From: Janthinobacterium silvisoli
GTDB taxonomy: Bacteria; Pseudomonadota; Gammaproteobacteria; Burkholderiales; Burkholderiaceae_D
Length of the DNA stretch: 64,000 bases
Assembly: GCF_014200725.1 (NCBI RefSeq)
Contig: NZ_JACHCL010000008.1
Location: 62,001 to 126,000, forward strand
Direction: 5' to 3'
The translations under genes and the position numbers were made by a program. Under the pieces are notes generated by a model. That model worked only from the letters and a program-made list of their open reading frames with translations. It was not told the DNA's origin and did no database searches. Shown here piece after piece: positions 53,183 to 62,512 of the stretch. Position 1 is the stretch's first letter, and the number at the start of each line of letters is the position of its first letter.

Positions 53183-53461
53183 TCAGATTGTCCGACAACA
53201 AAGAACGCTCTTGCTCATTGTGTATCGATACGGTGAAATGGTGATCGTGAAGTTTCGCTGATCCGCTGTAATCTTTACATATAGACGAAGTACCGCTAAT
53301 TCTGGCCCCTCCAGAATCTGAGCAAACATATTTCCCGTATAAACGAGAACACCAGTCACACCAGTCTGCCCGTTTTTACGATGAGACGTTACCAGAATAT
53401 CTTGTACCTGAGCCTCCGATATCGTAACGGCGGTGTGAGCAAGGTAAAAAATACGTATCAT
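53183..53461 (-). CDS. BLUF-domain blue-light sensor, short form
   Basis: A 92-residue protein consisting of a BLUF fold. The flavin-contact Tyr is in 'RIFYLAHTAV', 'SHRKNGQTGVTGVLVYTGNMFAQILEG' contains the conserved Asn and Gln, and 'ITADQRNFTI' corresponds to the DxRH strand. The final segment that normally holds the Trp/Met switch (R-x-F-x-x-W-x-M) is missing or replaced ('YTMSKSVLCC'), so the signalling end may be altered. Upstream AAGGA lies 10 bases before the ATG. Forms an operon with the response regulator. Confidence 0.75.
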   Translation of the reverse strand: MIRIFYLAHTAVTISEAQVQDILVTSHRKNGQTGVTGVLVYTGNMFAQILEGPELAVLRLYVKITADQRNFTITISPYRYTMSKSVLCCRTI

Positions 53462-54185
53462 CAGGAATCATTCCTTTCATACGCCACAACGTAGTAATTT
53501 CTCCGATCGGCATAAATTTTGGCGTTTTAAAAAAACTGCGGCAGGTAAATTTCGCCATGGGAAAGCACCTTCCATCCTGCCTTATCTTCACCGGTTTTCA
53601 CTATTTCATGATGGCTTAATAGGCAATGTTTCCGCTTGAAAATTACTGATATAATAATTCAATTTATAGAAACAATTTATAAGAAGTCTATAAAATCATC
53701 TTCGCCAATTTAATTTTACTTATGGAAGTAATCGAATGAATCATAGTACTCTCATTTCACATAAGTACTACCTACTTCTTAAAAAATATCTATCTCCAGG
53801 ATACGATTTATAGATTAATACATTTTTAGTCAATCTGTTAAAAATGATAAAATTATTATTTTAATAGTGCACTCTGATATCTGGATACATTATCCATAAT
53901 CATATTTCCGCGTCGCTCTTCGGTAGCGCGTCTTCTGCCAAAAAGACAAGGAGAATTATGCTGCTAACGTGGCTCAAGGGGATACTGGCACTCATGAACT
54001 GTTCGGGATGAAAGGTAGCTATTGGCTGTAGACCGCGTGTATTGCTTGGAAATAGGAGCAGCTGCTTATGTTGGGCAGCATTTACAGCTTTCACTATGCT
54101 GATTACAGGATCGCTATACGCATGGCGCATCGGCACTCATATCAACTTTATAGGAGAAAAATTAATTCTAAAGACAGTATTTTAT
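53462..54185. other. AT-rich intergenic region
   Basis: About 720 bp, the most AT-rich part of the window (53600-53880 especially). No supported gene; short frames at 53900-54136 (minus) and 54042-54263 (plus) have no family match. Could hold regulatory sequence for the BLUF operon and be silenced by nucleoid proteins (inference). Confidence 0.45.
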
Positions 54186-55319
54186 TTAGTTGACAACTGT
54201 TCTGCGGGGAATGGAAATTTTTACAACCCAACCGATTTCAGATTGATTTTGAATACTAAGTGATCCTCCATATGAGACAACACTTTGTTTAGCTATTGCC
54301 AGAATTAAGCTAGAACCGATTCTATCTCTGTCAATTTGAGTCGATTGTGAATGCGTGGAATCCACCTCTTGTGAGTCAACGTCACTGCAATTATCTTTTA
54401 CATCGATCTGAATTTGATCACCAGATGCGTAAACAGCAAGAACAACATGATTATTTAGTTGTGTGAACTTAACCGCATTTTGTAAAATTCGCACTAAGGA
54501 AATTAGTAGCAGTGAGCGATTTCCCGAAGTTGCCAAATCAGGATCGACAGGCATCAACCTTAATTCACATTTTATATTTTCACAACTCAGCTCAGCAGAA
54601 GATAAAACTTCGGCAATAAATGATGAAATTGGAAATGTATTTAGAACGATTTTTTGCCTGACTATCTCATTAATATCATCAACAGAGCTATCGATAAGCC
54701 TTCCCAAATTAAGTATACTTTTTTCAAGTATAACTCCTGTTGATCCGGATAGATTTAATCTGCTAGATTTTGCTGCAGTAAATGCTAACGACGTTGTGCC
54801 CAGAAGATTGCGTAACTCATGCACGAAGTGCCTTAACCGATCGTTATTTTCTTTCGCTATTTTATTCGCCTCGATCAAGTCACGCTGATAGCTAAATTCA
54901 GTAACCGCATCCGCGGTTGCATTCTCTAAACATCGACTCAAAGTCCGAAATTCGTGTATGGTAAAGGTAATTTTCCGCTCAATTGCCAGATCTGTTATTG
55001 ACTGGCAAAGGTCACCATAATCATGAACAACCTGCTTAACTGAAAAGCCAAGAGCCAGCAGCTCTCGAGCGTGTTCCACGGCTGAGATAGCTATTTCAGA
55101 AAAAGCCAAATCTCCATTTTCTGGTCCTGAAATCCCAAATGCAACGATCGATTGCGATGTATTTTCAGCCGCTAATGTTCGAATCAATTGATCCAGGAGC
55201 ATTGGCACCCCATTCAGCAGTTGAAGCTTGGAGGCCATTCGTCCAGGCCGAAGCGCTACTTTCTCACGACATCGAGCAGCAAGATTTGTTCGATTATTAA
55301 TGAGGAACTCATACATCAT
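54186..55319 (-). CDS. Soluble sensor histidine kinase
   Basis: A 377-residue kinase without membrane segments. Residues about 1-140 resemble the RsbRD-type N-terminal sensor ('LINNRTNLAARCREKV', 'LGFSVKQVVHDYGDLCQ'). The H-box is 'FVHELRNLLGT' with the phosphorylated His, the N-box is 'LVRILQNAVKFT', and the ATPase end reads 'GSSLILAIAKQSVVSYGGSL', in which the G-box is weaker than usual. It lies in the same direction as the BLUF-response regulator pair, 725 bp upstream, and may phosphorylate that regulator. Confidence 0.85.
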   Translation of the reverse strand: MMYEFLINNRTNLAARCREKVALRPGRMASKLQLLNGVPMLLDQLIRTLAAENTSQSIVAFGISGPENGDLAFSEIAISAVEHARELLALGFSVKQVVHDYGDLCQSITDLAIERKITFTIHEFRTLSRCLENATADAVTEFSYQRDLIEANKIAKENNDRLRHFVHELRNLLGTTSLAFTAAKSSRLNLSGSTGVILEKSILNLGRLIDSSVDDINEIVRQKIVLNTFPISSFIAEVLSSAELSCENIKCELRLMPVDPDLATSGNRSLLLISLVRILQNAVKFTQLNNHVVLAVYASGDQIQIDVKDNCSDVDSQEVDSTHSQSTQIDRDRIGSSLILAIAKQSVVSYGGSLSIQNQSEIGWVVKISIPRRTVVN

Positions 55320-55752
55320 TGTATGCTCCTATGGGTTTAATTTTCTGCAAGCAACTTGATACCCAAAAAAGCATCCCAGCACCAATTCATATTAGCATAA
55401 ATTGCAAAAAAAACATTTAAAAATTAAATCTTTTTGATTTGGTATGAAAATTGCCAAGCATGACTAATTCTTTGCCGCTATGAATTCACTTTTTCAGTAA
55501 AGGGTTAAGCGGCGAACGTTCGAGCGATATCCCTAATGATGGAATTGCAACTGAGTTGAAATGATGATGCTCGTTTTTTCGCAAAACTTCGAACTGTTTG
55601 ACCTGCTTTCCACTGCCGGGATCACAGGCCGCCCACATCGACGCGCAGCAGGTTTTGTTAGGTGTTAAAGGCAACGAATAGGCTGATGCAGTAAGCGACC
55701 TGATGCGGATACTTATGCAAGTAAGGCATGAATTCTTGCTATACTCCCGCCC

Positions 55753-56151
55753 ATGAGGAAATGGACAAGACGGCAGCGCCTGCATATCTGGATCGCGTGT
55801 TTCGCGATACTGATGAATGCGCTCGTGCCGTCGATTTCCCATGCCCTCAATGCGATGCAGCCGCACGGACAGCAGATCACGCAGATCGAGATCTGTACAG
55901 TCGATGGGGTCAAGTACTTCAATGCCGATGGCACGATCGCGGTCAAGTCGCCGCTCGATTCGGTGCTGCATCATGTCGAGCACTGCCCCTACTGTGTCAG
56001 CGATGCGGCCACGCCGCCCTTGCCCACGACTTTTGCCACGCCCTTGCCTGTGAAAGCTGGCATGGCGCTGTTCCCCGCCCTGTTTTACCTCGCTCCTGAG
56101 CCTCTGTTTACCTGGTCTCAGCCACATTCCCGCGCCCCTCCCTCCGCCTGA
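55753..56151 (+). CDS. DUF2946 family protein
   Basis: A 132-residue protein with an N-terminal hydrophobic segment ('WIACFAILMNALVPSISHAL'), a conserved 'ICTVDGVKY' and 'HVEHCPYC' that match DUF2946. The His/Cys motif suggests metal binding, and the family is usually encoded beside copper-related TonB receptors, as here. A minus-strand frame over the same region is a shadow. The 430 bp upstream contain no gene. Confidence 0.8.
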   Translation: MRKWTRRQRLHIWIACFAILMNALVPSISHALNAMQPHGQQITQIEICTVDGVKYFNADGTIAVKSPLDSVLHHVEHCPYCVSDAATPPLPTTFATPLPVKAGMALFPALFYLAPEPLFTWSQPHSRAPPSA

Positions 56152-56316
56152 TCAAAGCTGGCCCTGCTGCATCGCCAGTGAACTGCCGGCTGCAACGCCA
56201 CTCCATACCTTTACCATTACCTTGCCTGCGCCCGCATGCGCTTGGCCGCCGTCTATATCGCGATGGTGGTCGTGCCTGCCCGCCGCTATGGCCGCTTTCT
56301 TGTTCCAGGAATACCT

Positions 56317-58644
56317 ATGAAATTTGCTTCCCCTAATTCCAGCTTGCTGCTGGCAACGTGCATGGCCTTGTCGGTACAACAAGCCTGGGCCGACGACCAG
56401 ATACCGGTCGTGCAAGTCACTGGCAGCACGCCGGACCCGACCGACGTCCGCTCGCCGGCGACGATTGCCAGCGTCACCGCGCGCCAGCTGGCAGAGACCA
56501 GCAACGTCATGAATGTCGAAGATGGACTGAAATATCTGCCCAGCATCCTGGTGCGCAAGCGCTTTGACGGCGATACGCAAGCCCCGCTGGCAACGCGCAC
56601 CACCGGCATCAACGCCAGCGCGCGCAGCCTGGTCATGGCCGACGGCGTGATGCTCTCGGCGCTGGTCAATAACAACAACGGCAATGGTTCGCCGCGCTGG
56701 TTCATGGTCGCGCCGGAAGAAATCGAGAGCATCGATGTCATGTACGGCCCGTACTCGGCGGCCTACGCCGGCAATTCCTACGGCGCCGTGGTCAAGCTCA
56801 ACACCCGCATGCCGAGACAGTTCGAGGCTAGCGTCAAGCTCAACGCGGCATCGCAAAAGTTTGGCCTGTACGGCACGAATGACCGCTACGGCACGCAAGA
56901 TATCAGTACCACTTTGGGCAACCGCGACGGCGCGCTGTCGTGGTTCGTCAGCGCCACTCACCTCGACAGCCACAGCCAGCCGATCACCTTTGGCACGCTG
57001 AACCAATCAAACAAGCCGGCCGTGCCCGGCGATCCGACGATCCAGGGCGCGTATCCCGACCTGAACCGCACTAACGGCGCGATCCAGGTGCTGGGCGCCG
57101 GCAATATCACCCACACGGTGCAGGACAGCGCCAAGATCAAGTTGGCCTATGACTTGTCGCGCAACGTCACGGCCGTCTACACGCTGGGCTACTGGCATAA
57201 CGACGCCGACGCTGGCACGAACTCTTACCTGAGCACGGCCAGCGGCGCGCCCTATTACGGCGGCGCCAGCGGCAACGTCAATCTCGGCGGCAAATCCTAC
57301 AGTGCCAGCAGCGTGGCGGGCCAGTTCTCGGCCAACAGCACCACCCAGCAGCACTGGATGCAAAGCCTGGACGTCAAAAGCCGCCATGGCGCGGCCTGGG
57401 ACTGGGACGTGGTGGCCAGCAATTACCACTACGCCACCGACCTGACGCGCACCTCGACCGGCTTGTTCCCTGCCGCCCAAAACGGTGGTGCTGGCCGCAC
57501 CGCCGACGCTAGCGGCACCGGCTGGTCGACGCTGGACCTGAGCGCCAGCTGGCATCCGGACGGCCTTGCCGGCCCGCATGTGCTCAGCTTCGGCTTGTAC
57601 GGCGACCGGTTCAAGCTGGTCAGCCCGACCTACAACAGTCTCAACTGGACCGACGGTGACGAGGCCAGCCTGTATAGCAACTCGCTCGGCAAGACCCGCA
57701 CCGAAGCGCTGTGGCTGCAAGACCAGTGGCGCATTGCGCCCGCGCTGACGGCCACTTTGGGTGCGCGCTACGAGCAATGGCGGGCGTTCGACGGCTACAA
57801 TTATGCGACGGCCAGCAACGGCAAGGGTTATGCCGTCACCCAGCCGGCAGTCGAACGCCAGGGCCTGTCGCCGAAGGCATCCCTGAACTGGAAGATAGAT
57901 CCCTTGTGGCAAGCCACGCTCTCGTTCGGCAAGGCGCTGCGTTTCCCGACGGTCGGCGAGCTGTACCAGAACGTGCAGACCGGCAGCACTTATACGCAGG
58001 CCAATCCCTTTTTAAAACCGGAAAACGTCAAGTCGGGCGAACTGGCTTTCGAGCGCAACGGCGACGGCAGCAAGCTGCGCTTATCGCTGTTCGAGGAACA
58101 CGTGAGCGATGCGCTGATCTCGCAAACCAGCTTCATTACCGGTTACGCCACGCCGGTGTCGTTCACGCAAAACGTCGACAAGACGCGCCAGCGTGGCATC
58201 GAGCTGGTCGGCGAACGCCAGAACGCCTTGATCCCTGGCCTGGACCTGAGCGGTTCGATAACCTATGTCGACGCGCGCATCCTGGCCAACAGCAGCTACG
58301 TGCCCACCACTGCCGGCGCGACTTCAGTCGGCGCGCACACGCCGTATATACCAGAGTGGCGCGCCACGGCCATGGCGACTTACCGGCCGACCGACAAATG
58401 GGCCATCACCCTGGCGGCCCGCTATAGCGGCAAGCAATACGGCACGGTCGACAATACCGACATCAACGGCCACACCTACACCGGTTTCGAAGGGTTCATG
58501 GTGGCCGACCTGCGCGTGCACTACCAGTTCAGCCGCCAATGGAGCCTGGCCGGCGGTGTCGATAACCTCAACAACCGAAACTATTACCTGTATCACCCGT
58601 TCCCGCAGCGGACCGTGTTTACAGAACTGAAGTTCAGCTACTAA
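56317..58644 (+). CDS. TonB-dependent outer-membrane receptor (copper/siderophore type)
   Basis: A 775-residue receptor. Signal peptide to about residue 25 ('LATCMALSVQQAWA'), TonB box-like 'QIPVVQVTGS', plug domain with 'GDTQAPLATRTTGINASARSLVMADG' and 'PEEIESIDVMYGPYSAAYAGNSYGAVV', then a 22-strand beta barrel ending 'RTVFTELKFSY', with the expected aromatic C-terminus. Next to DUF2946, so copper or another metal complex is the likely ligand, not proven. Start at 56317 has CCAGGAA upstream; the earlier ATG at 56236 gives no signal peptide. Transcribed with the DUF2946 gene. Confidence 0.9.
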   Translation: MKFASPNSSLLLATCMALSVQQAWADDQIPVVQVTGSTPDPTDVRSPATIASVTARQLAETSNVMNVEDGLKYLPSILVRKRFDGDTQAPLATRTTGINASARSLVMADGVMLSALVNNNNGNGSPRWFMVAPEEIESIDVMYGPYSAAYAGNSYGAVVKLNTRMPRQFEASVKLNAASQKFGLYGTNDRYGTQDISTTLGNRDGALSWFVSATHLDSHSQPITFGTLNQSNKPAVPGDPTIQGAYPDLNRTNGAIQVLGAGNITHTVQDSAKIKLAYDLSRNVTAVYTLGYWHNDADAGTNSYLSTASGAPYYGGASGNVNLGGKSYSASSVAGQFSANSTTQQHWMQSLDVKSRHGAAWDWDVVASNYHYATDLTRTSTGLFPAAQNGGAGRTADASGTGWSTLDLSASWHPDGLAGPHVLSFGLYGDRFKLVSPTYNSLNWTDGDEASLYSNSLGKTRTEALWLQDQWRIAPALTATLGARYEQWRAFDGYNYATASNGKGYAVTQPAVERQGLSPKASLNWKIDPLWQATLSFGKALRFPTVGELYQNVQTGSTYTQANPFLKPENVKSGELAFERNGDGSKLRLSLFEEHVSDALISQTSFITGYATPVSFTQNVDKTRQRGIELVGERQNALIPGLDLSGSITYVDARILANSSYVPTTAGATSVGAHTPYIPEWRATAMATYRPTDKWAITLAARYSGKQYGTVDNTDINGHTYTGFEGFMVADLRVHYQFSRQWSLAGGVDNLNNRNYYLYHPFPQRTVFTELKFSY

Positions 58645-58657
58645 GCGAGCAGGCCCT

Positions 58658-58688
58658 GCCGCGCCTGCAGCGAGGGCGCGGCTGTTTT
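58658..58688 (+). terminator. Intrinsic terminator of the TonB receptor gene
   Basis: Stem GCCGCGCC / GGCGCGGC with a 9-base loop, then TGTTTT; 13 bp after the stop. Confidence 0.65.
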
Positions 58689-58775
58689 CCATTAAAGCAT
58701 CTCAAACAAATGAATCAATATCTGAGCTGTGCCTGCTACCATCGGGGAGTTACTTAGCCCTAAAGGATGCCCTAC

Positions 58776-59207
58776 ATGTCCCCACAATCAAACTGGATCA
58801 CCTACGCCCTCGCTTCCGCCGTCTTCGCAGCCTTGACGGCGCTGTTTGGCAAGCTGGGCGTGGTTGGGCTCAATTCCAACCTGGCGACGTTCATCCGCAC
58901 GGTGGTGATACTGGCGGTGATCGGCGGCATCGTGTCCCTGCGCGGCGAATGGCAAAATCCATCCAGCATCAGCACGCGCAGCTGGCTGTTCCTGGTGCTG
59001 TCGGCGATAGCCACCGGTCTGTCGTGGCTGTGTTACTACCGCGCGCTGCAGCTGGGGCCGGTCAGCAAGGTGGCGCCGCTGGACAAACTCAGCGTGGCGC
59101 TGGCTATCGTATTTGGCATCGTATTTCTCGGCGAAACCCTGACCTGGCCGGTGGCGCTGGGTGGCGGACTGATTGTCGCCGGGTCCATCATCATGGTGGT
59201 TTTCTAG
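58776..59207 (+). CDS. EamA/DMT-family small transporter
   Basis: A 143-residue protein with four or five hydrophobic helices and the EamA half-repeat ending 'LDKLSVALAIVFGIVFLGETLTWPVALGGGLIVAGSI'. It is half the size of a normal DMT pump and would act as a homodimer, like paired EamA half-size proteins. Start at 58776 has AAGGATG upstream at good spacing; an in-frame ATG at 58767 is less likely. Confidence 0.85.
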   Translation: MSPQSNWITYALASAVFAALTALFGKLGVVGLNSNLATFIRTVVILAVIGGIVSLRGEWQNPSSISTRSWLFLVLSAIATGLSWLCYYRALQLGPVSKVAPLDKLSVALAIVFGIVFLGETLTWPVALGGGLIVAGSIIMVVF

Positions 59208-59297
59208 TCATCCACCAAACACCCGTCAATTTTTTACAAGCGCCGCCCTGCCCGCCTTCCCTAAAATCTGCATTCAAGATTCCATGAGGGCATAGAA

Positions 59298-59930
59298 ATG
59301 ACGCAGCGTATTTACTTCAATAGCGACCAGTTAAGCATGCACAGCCAGGTGCTGAGTTGCACGCCGGCCGACTCTGGCCAGTTCAACGTGGTGCTGGCCG
59401 CCACCTTGTTCCATCCGCAAGGCGGTGGTCAGCCTTCCGACATGGGGACCATCAACGGCATAATTGTAAGCCGGGTGCTTCAGCAGGACGAGCTTGTGAT
59501 CCATGTGACGGAGGCGGCGATCGCGCCTGGCGAGGTGGAAATTACCGTGCTGGCAGAGTCGCGCCAGTTGCACGCCCGCCTGCATTCCGCCGGCCATCTG
59601 CTGGCGAACGTGATCGAGCCGCTGGGCTGGCGCGCCGTCAAGGGACATCACTGGCCTGGTGAAGCGCGCGTGGTGTTCGAGCGCACGGCTGCGGCCCAGG
59701 AGCTCGATGCCGATAAGGTGCAGGCAGCCGTCAATGCGCTAATCCAGCGCGATATGCCCAGGAACATCGATATGGGCAGCGACAAGCGCATGCTGGGCTT
59801 TGGTTCTCTGCCGATGACGGCGTGCGGCGGCACGCATGTGGCTTCCGCCGGCCAGATCAAACAGTTCGTTTTACTCAAGATGAAAGAGAAAAAGGGCCAG
59901 CTATCGGTGCAGTATGAGGTGGCCGAATAG
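59298..59930 (+). CDS. AlaX-type alanyl-tRNA editing protein
   Basis: A 210-residue hydrolase matching the editing domain of alanyl-tRNA synthetase. Metal-binding 'HARLHSAGHLL' (HxxxH) and 'ACGGTHVAS' (Cys..His) are both present, with the N-terminal 'LFHPQGGGQPSDMG' glycine-rich motif. Such free-standing enzymes clear Ser- or Gly-mischarged tRNA-Ala. Converges with the AraC gene (9 bp). Confidence 0.92.
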   Translation: MTQRIYFNSDQLSMHSQVLSCTPADSGQFNVVLAATLFHPQGGGQPSDMGTINGIIVSRVLQQDELVIHVTEAAIAPGEVEITVLAESRQLHARLHSAGHLLANVIEPLGWRAVKGHHWPGEARVVFERTAAAQELDADKVQAAVNALIQRDMPRNIDMGSDKRMLGFGSLPMTACGGTHVASAGQIKQFVLLKMKEKKGQLSVQYEVAE

Positions 59931-59939
59931 GCAGGGTTA

Positions 59940-60743
59940 CTAATACTGCGACGGCGCGACGCCATAGGCGCTGCGAAAAGCCCGGTTGAAATGGCTCTGG
60001 TCGTAGAAACCCACCGCATGGGCGACCTGGGTCAGGTCCTGGCGGGCGGCTGTCATCAGGGTACAGGCGCGTTCCAGGCGCAGCCGCACCAGCCAGGCAT
60101 GCGGCGTCATGCCGGTGGTGCGCTTGAACAGTTTCAGGAATTTGAAACGCTCGATACCACACAGGGCGGCCAGTTCATCGAGCGAGAGTTTGTCGGCCAG
60201 CCGGGCTTCGCAATACTCACGCACGCGCGTGCGCTGGCTTGCCGACAATTCACCATGGACCATCTCCGGCGTCCTCAAGCGGGTACGCGACAGCAAATGT
60301 TCCAGCAGGGTCAGCCAATCGGCTTGCAGCTGCAGCGGCGACGCTGTTTCGCCGTCCTGGAAGGCTGCATGCAGCCTGGACAGGCGATACGCTGCGGCTG
60401 GATCGAGCAGGACGACGTCACCGAGCTGTCCGCCTGAGCCAGAAATTTCCTGGGCCAGGCCATTGAGTATCTCGGGCGCGACCCGGAATGTCTTCAAGGT
60501 ATAAAAACCATCGTCGGCGCTGAAGCCGTCATGCATTTCGCCGGGCGGCATCAGCTGGATAGTACCTGGCGTGAGCACCATGTTTTCGCCATGCAGCACC
60601 TGGCGTTGCACGCCCTCGGTAATCACGCCGATGTGATAATCGAGGTGAAAGTGCCGCTTGAAGCGAAATTTCGCCAGGCGTGCCTCGCCCAGTACCAGGC
60701 CTGGTAGTTGATGGCTGCGGCTGTATTGGACCTGGTCTTTCAT
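59940..60743 (-). CDS. AraC-family transcriptional regulator
   Basis: A 267-residue regulator. N-terminal cupin-type sensor ('RFKRHFHLDYHIGVI', 'LMPPGEMHDG') and a C-terminal AraC double HTH ('LSLDELAALCGIERFKFLKLFK', 'LTQVAHAVGFYDQSHFNRAFRSAYG'). The start at 60743 gives a normal N-terminus; a TTG at 60776 is possible. No clear Shine-Dalgarno. Target not evident; possibly a neighbouring LysE-type gene that has been lost. Confidence 0.9.
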   Translation of the reverse strand: MKDQVQYSRSHQLPGLVLGEARLAKFRFKRHFHLDYHIGVITEGVQRQVLHGENMVLTPGTIQLMPPGEMHDGFSADDGFYTLKTFRVAPEILNGLAQEISGSGGQLGDVVLLDPAAAYRLSRLHAAFQDGETASPLQLQADWLTLLEHLLSRTRLRTPEMVHGELSASQRTRVREYCEARLADKLSLDELAALCGIERFKFLKLFKRTTGMTPHAWLVRLRLERACTLMTAARQDLTQVAHAVGFYDQSHFNRAFRSAYGVAPSQY

Positions 60744-60799
60744 GCTGGGCTGGCGTTGCTTCTCTGAAAAGGACAAGCAGATTTTACGCCTGTCGTTTG

Positions 60800-60967
60800 C
60801 CGGAGGCTAGCCAGGCAACAAACGCCGCCGCAGTGACCTTGCGCGCCTACCGCGACAACTTCCCTGCCTTTGCGCTGTATGCCAGCCTTGGAATTTTGGC
60901 TGTTGAATCGGCGTCCAGTGCCGACATTTTGTTCATGCGCGCTGATGTCTCCCAGCCCATTGACTGA
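60800..60967 (+). pseudogene. GNAT acetyltransferase C-terminal fragment
   Basis: An in-frame stretch 'TLRAYRDNFPAFALYASLG' followed by 'SADILFMRADVSQPID' resembles the end of a GNAT N-acetyltransferase (motif B, xxxNxxAxxLYxxLGF). There is no N-terminal part: upstream sequence is the 5' region of the AraC gene. Likely a deletion remnant. Confidence 0.55.
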
Positions 60968-60973
60968 CTGGGC

Positions 60974-60994
60974 ACTCTCTTATAAAATGAGAGT
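60974..60994 (+). promoter_or_regulatory. Palindrome around a -10-like TATAAAAT before the TetR gene
   Basis: ACTCTC-TTATAAAAT-GAGAGT is a perfect 6-bp inverted repeat enclosing TATAAAAT, 32 bp before the TetR start, as expected of an autorepression site. Confidence 0.5.
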
Positions 60995-61025
60995 ATCAAA
61001 AATCAGCATTATTAATCAAGCAACC

Positions 61026-61592
61026 ATGGCCAGACCAAAAAGTGAAGAACGACGCGCCGCCATCATGGCAGCGGCAAGCCGCGTGATCGCCAGCCAGGGG
61101 CTCAGTGCGCCCACGGCTGTGATCGCCAAGGAAGCCGGCGTATCGAATGGCTCGCTGTTCACCTACTTCGAGACCAAGACTGCGCTGCTGAACGCGCTGT
61201 ATCTGGAATTGAAGGTCGACCTGAGCGCGGCGGCGCTGAAAGGCTTGCCTGTCGACCGCGATATTCGCAGCCAGATGCTGCAGCTATGGCGCAACTGGTT
61301 GCGCTGGACAGCGTCCGCCCCCGAAAAACGCCGGGCGCTGGCACAGCTGGGCGTATCCGATGAAATTACGGCACAAACGCGGCAGGCTGGCATGGAGGCA
61401 ACGGCGGGTATGGCGGCTTTTATCGAACGCAGCCGCCAGCAAGGACCGCTGCGCGACGCCCCCCTGGGTTTTGTGGGCGCCATGCTCAGTTCCATTGCCG
61501 ACGCGACCGTCGATTTCATGATCGCCGATCCGGCTAATGCGGAACAGCACGGCATGACGGGTTTTGAAGCAGCCTGGCGTTTACTAAGCTAA
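61026..61592 (+). CDS. TetR/AcrR family transcriptional regulator
   Basis: A 188-residue TetR repressor: 'RRAAIMAAASRVIASQGLS', then 'TAVIAKEAGVSNGSLFTYFETKTALLNALY' form the DNA-binding domain, followed by a ligand-binding C-terminus. The Met in 'MARPKSEER' is the usual start; the long frame upstream is non-coding overlap. Followed after 90 bp by an SDR gene with a palindromic operator between, so likely a self-contained repressor-oxidoreductase unit. Confidence 0.9.
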   Translation: MARPKSEERRAAIMAAASRVIASQGLSAPTAVIAKEAGVSNGSLFTYFETKTALLNALYLELKVDLSAAALKGLPVDRDIRSQMLQLWRNWLRWTASAPEKRRALAQLGVSDEITAQTRQAGMEATAGMAAFIERSRQQGPLRDAPLGFVGAMLSSIADATVDFMIADPANAEQHGMTGFEAAWRLLS

Positions 61593-61635
61593 GTGGGAAG
61601 ACTGAAACTTTCAGCTTAAGTTTCATTTATTAAAT

Positions 61636-61652
61636 GACTGACTAGTCAAACA
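61636..61652. promoter_or_regulatory. TetR-type palindromic operator upstream of SDR
   Basis: TGACTAGTCA (61639-61648) is a perfect 10-bp palindrome within ATGACTGACTAGTCAAACAT, the usual shape of TetR-family operators, 35 bp before the SDR start. A related TTGACTGACT lies just upstream of the TetR gene (60959). Confidence 0.6.
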
Positions 61653-61682
61653 TTTTCATATTTCAATATTGGAGTGAACAAC

Positions 61683-62510
61683 ATGAAAACGAACACCAGC
61701 AGCAAAGCAGTGGCCCTGGTGACGGGCGCCTCCTCCGGCATGGGCAAGGACTTTGCCCTGCGTCTGATCAATGAAGGCTACGAAGTCTATGGCGCCGCGC
61801 GGCGGATAGACAAAATGGCGGACATCAAGGCGGCGGGCGGTCATATCCTGGCGCTGGACGTGACCGATGACAGCTCCATGTCGGCGGCGGTACAGCAGAT
61901 TATCAAAGAACAAGGCCGCATCGACGTGCTGATCAATAACGCCGGTTATGGCCAGTTTGGCGCACTGGAAGACGTGCCGCTGGACGAAGGACGGCGCCAG
62001 ATGGAAACCAATCTGTTCGGCGCGGCCCGCCTGGTCCAGCTTTGTTTGCCGCATATGCGGGCACAGCGCTACGGCCGCATCATTAACATTTCCTCGATCG
62101 GCGGCAAGCTGGCCACGCCGCTGGGTGGCTGGTACCACACGTCCAAATACGCGCTGGAAGGCTATTCCGATGCCTTGCGTAATGAGGTGCGCCCCTTCGG
62201 TATCGCCGTGGTCGTGATCGAACCAGGCGGCGTCGAATCGGAATGGGCTGGCATCGCGGTGGAAGAGGCAAGCCGGTATTCCGCCAATGGTGCTTATGCC
62301 GGCCTGGTAAACAACTTTGGCAAGATACAAGGAAAAACTGCGCAAGCACCCGCCAAATTGATCAGCGACCTGATCGTCAAGGCCCTGCGAGCCAAACAAC
62401 CCAAGGCGCGCTACCACGGCGGCACCCTGGCAGCACCGCTGCTTTTCCTGCGCTGGATATTGTCCGACCGTATGTTTGACCGCCTGATTTCCAAGGCGAT
62501 GCAGGGTTGA
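61683..62510 (+). CDS. Short-chain dehydrogenase (oxidoreductase)
   Basis: A 275-residue SDR: 'ALVTGASSGMGKDFALRL', 'VLINNAGYGQFG' and 'YHTSKYALEGYSDALR' (active-site Tyr and Lys). Of the retinol-dehydrogenase-like type common as targets of nearby TetR proteins. ATG at 61683 has GGAG 8 bases upstream; an in-frame GTG is 9 bp earlier. Its stop overlaps the start region of the next gene. Confidence 0.9.
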   Translation: MKTNTSSKAVALVTGASSGMGKDFALRLINEGYEVYGAARRIDKMADIKAAGGHILALDVTDDSSMSAAVQQIIKEQGRIDVLINNAGYGQFGALEDVPLDEGRRQMETNLFGAARLVQLCLPHMRAQRYGRIINISSIGGKLATPLGGWYHTSKYALEGYSDALRNEVRPFGIAVVVIEPGGVESEWAGIAVEEASRYSANGAYAGLVNNFGKIQGKTAQAPAKLISDLIVKALRAKQPKARYHGGTLAAPLLFLRWILSDRMFDRLISKAMQG

Positions 62511-62512
62511 AC

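Noticed and set aside
53900-54263. Two small opposing frames
   Set aside because: No family features, poor ribosome sites and AT-rich low-complexity context.
55486-56127. 213-codon minus-strand frame
   Set aside because: Overlaps DUF2946, which has conserved Cys/His motifs; the minus frame has no recognisable domain.
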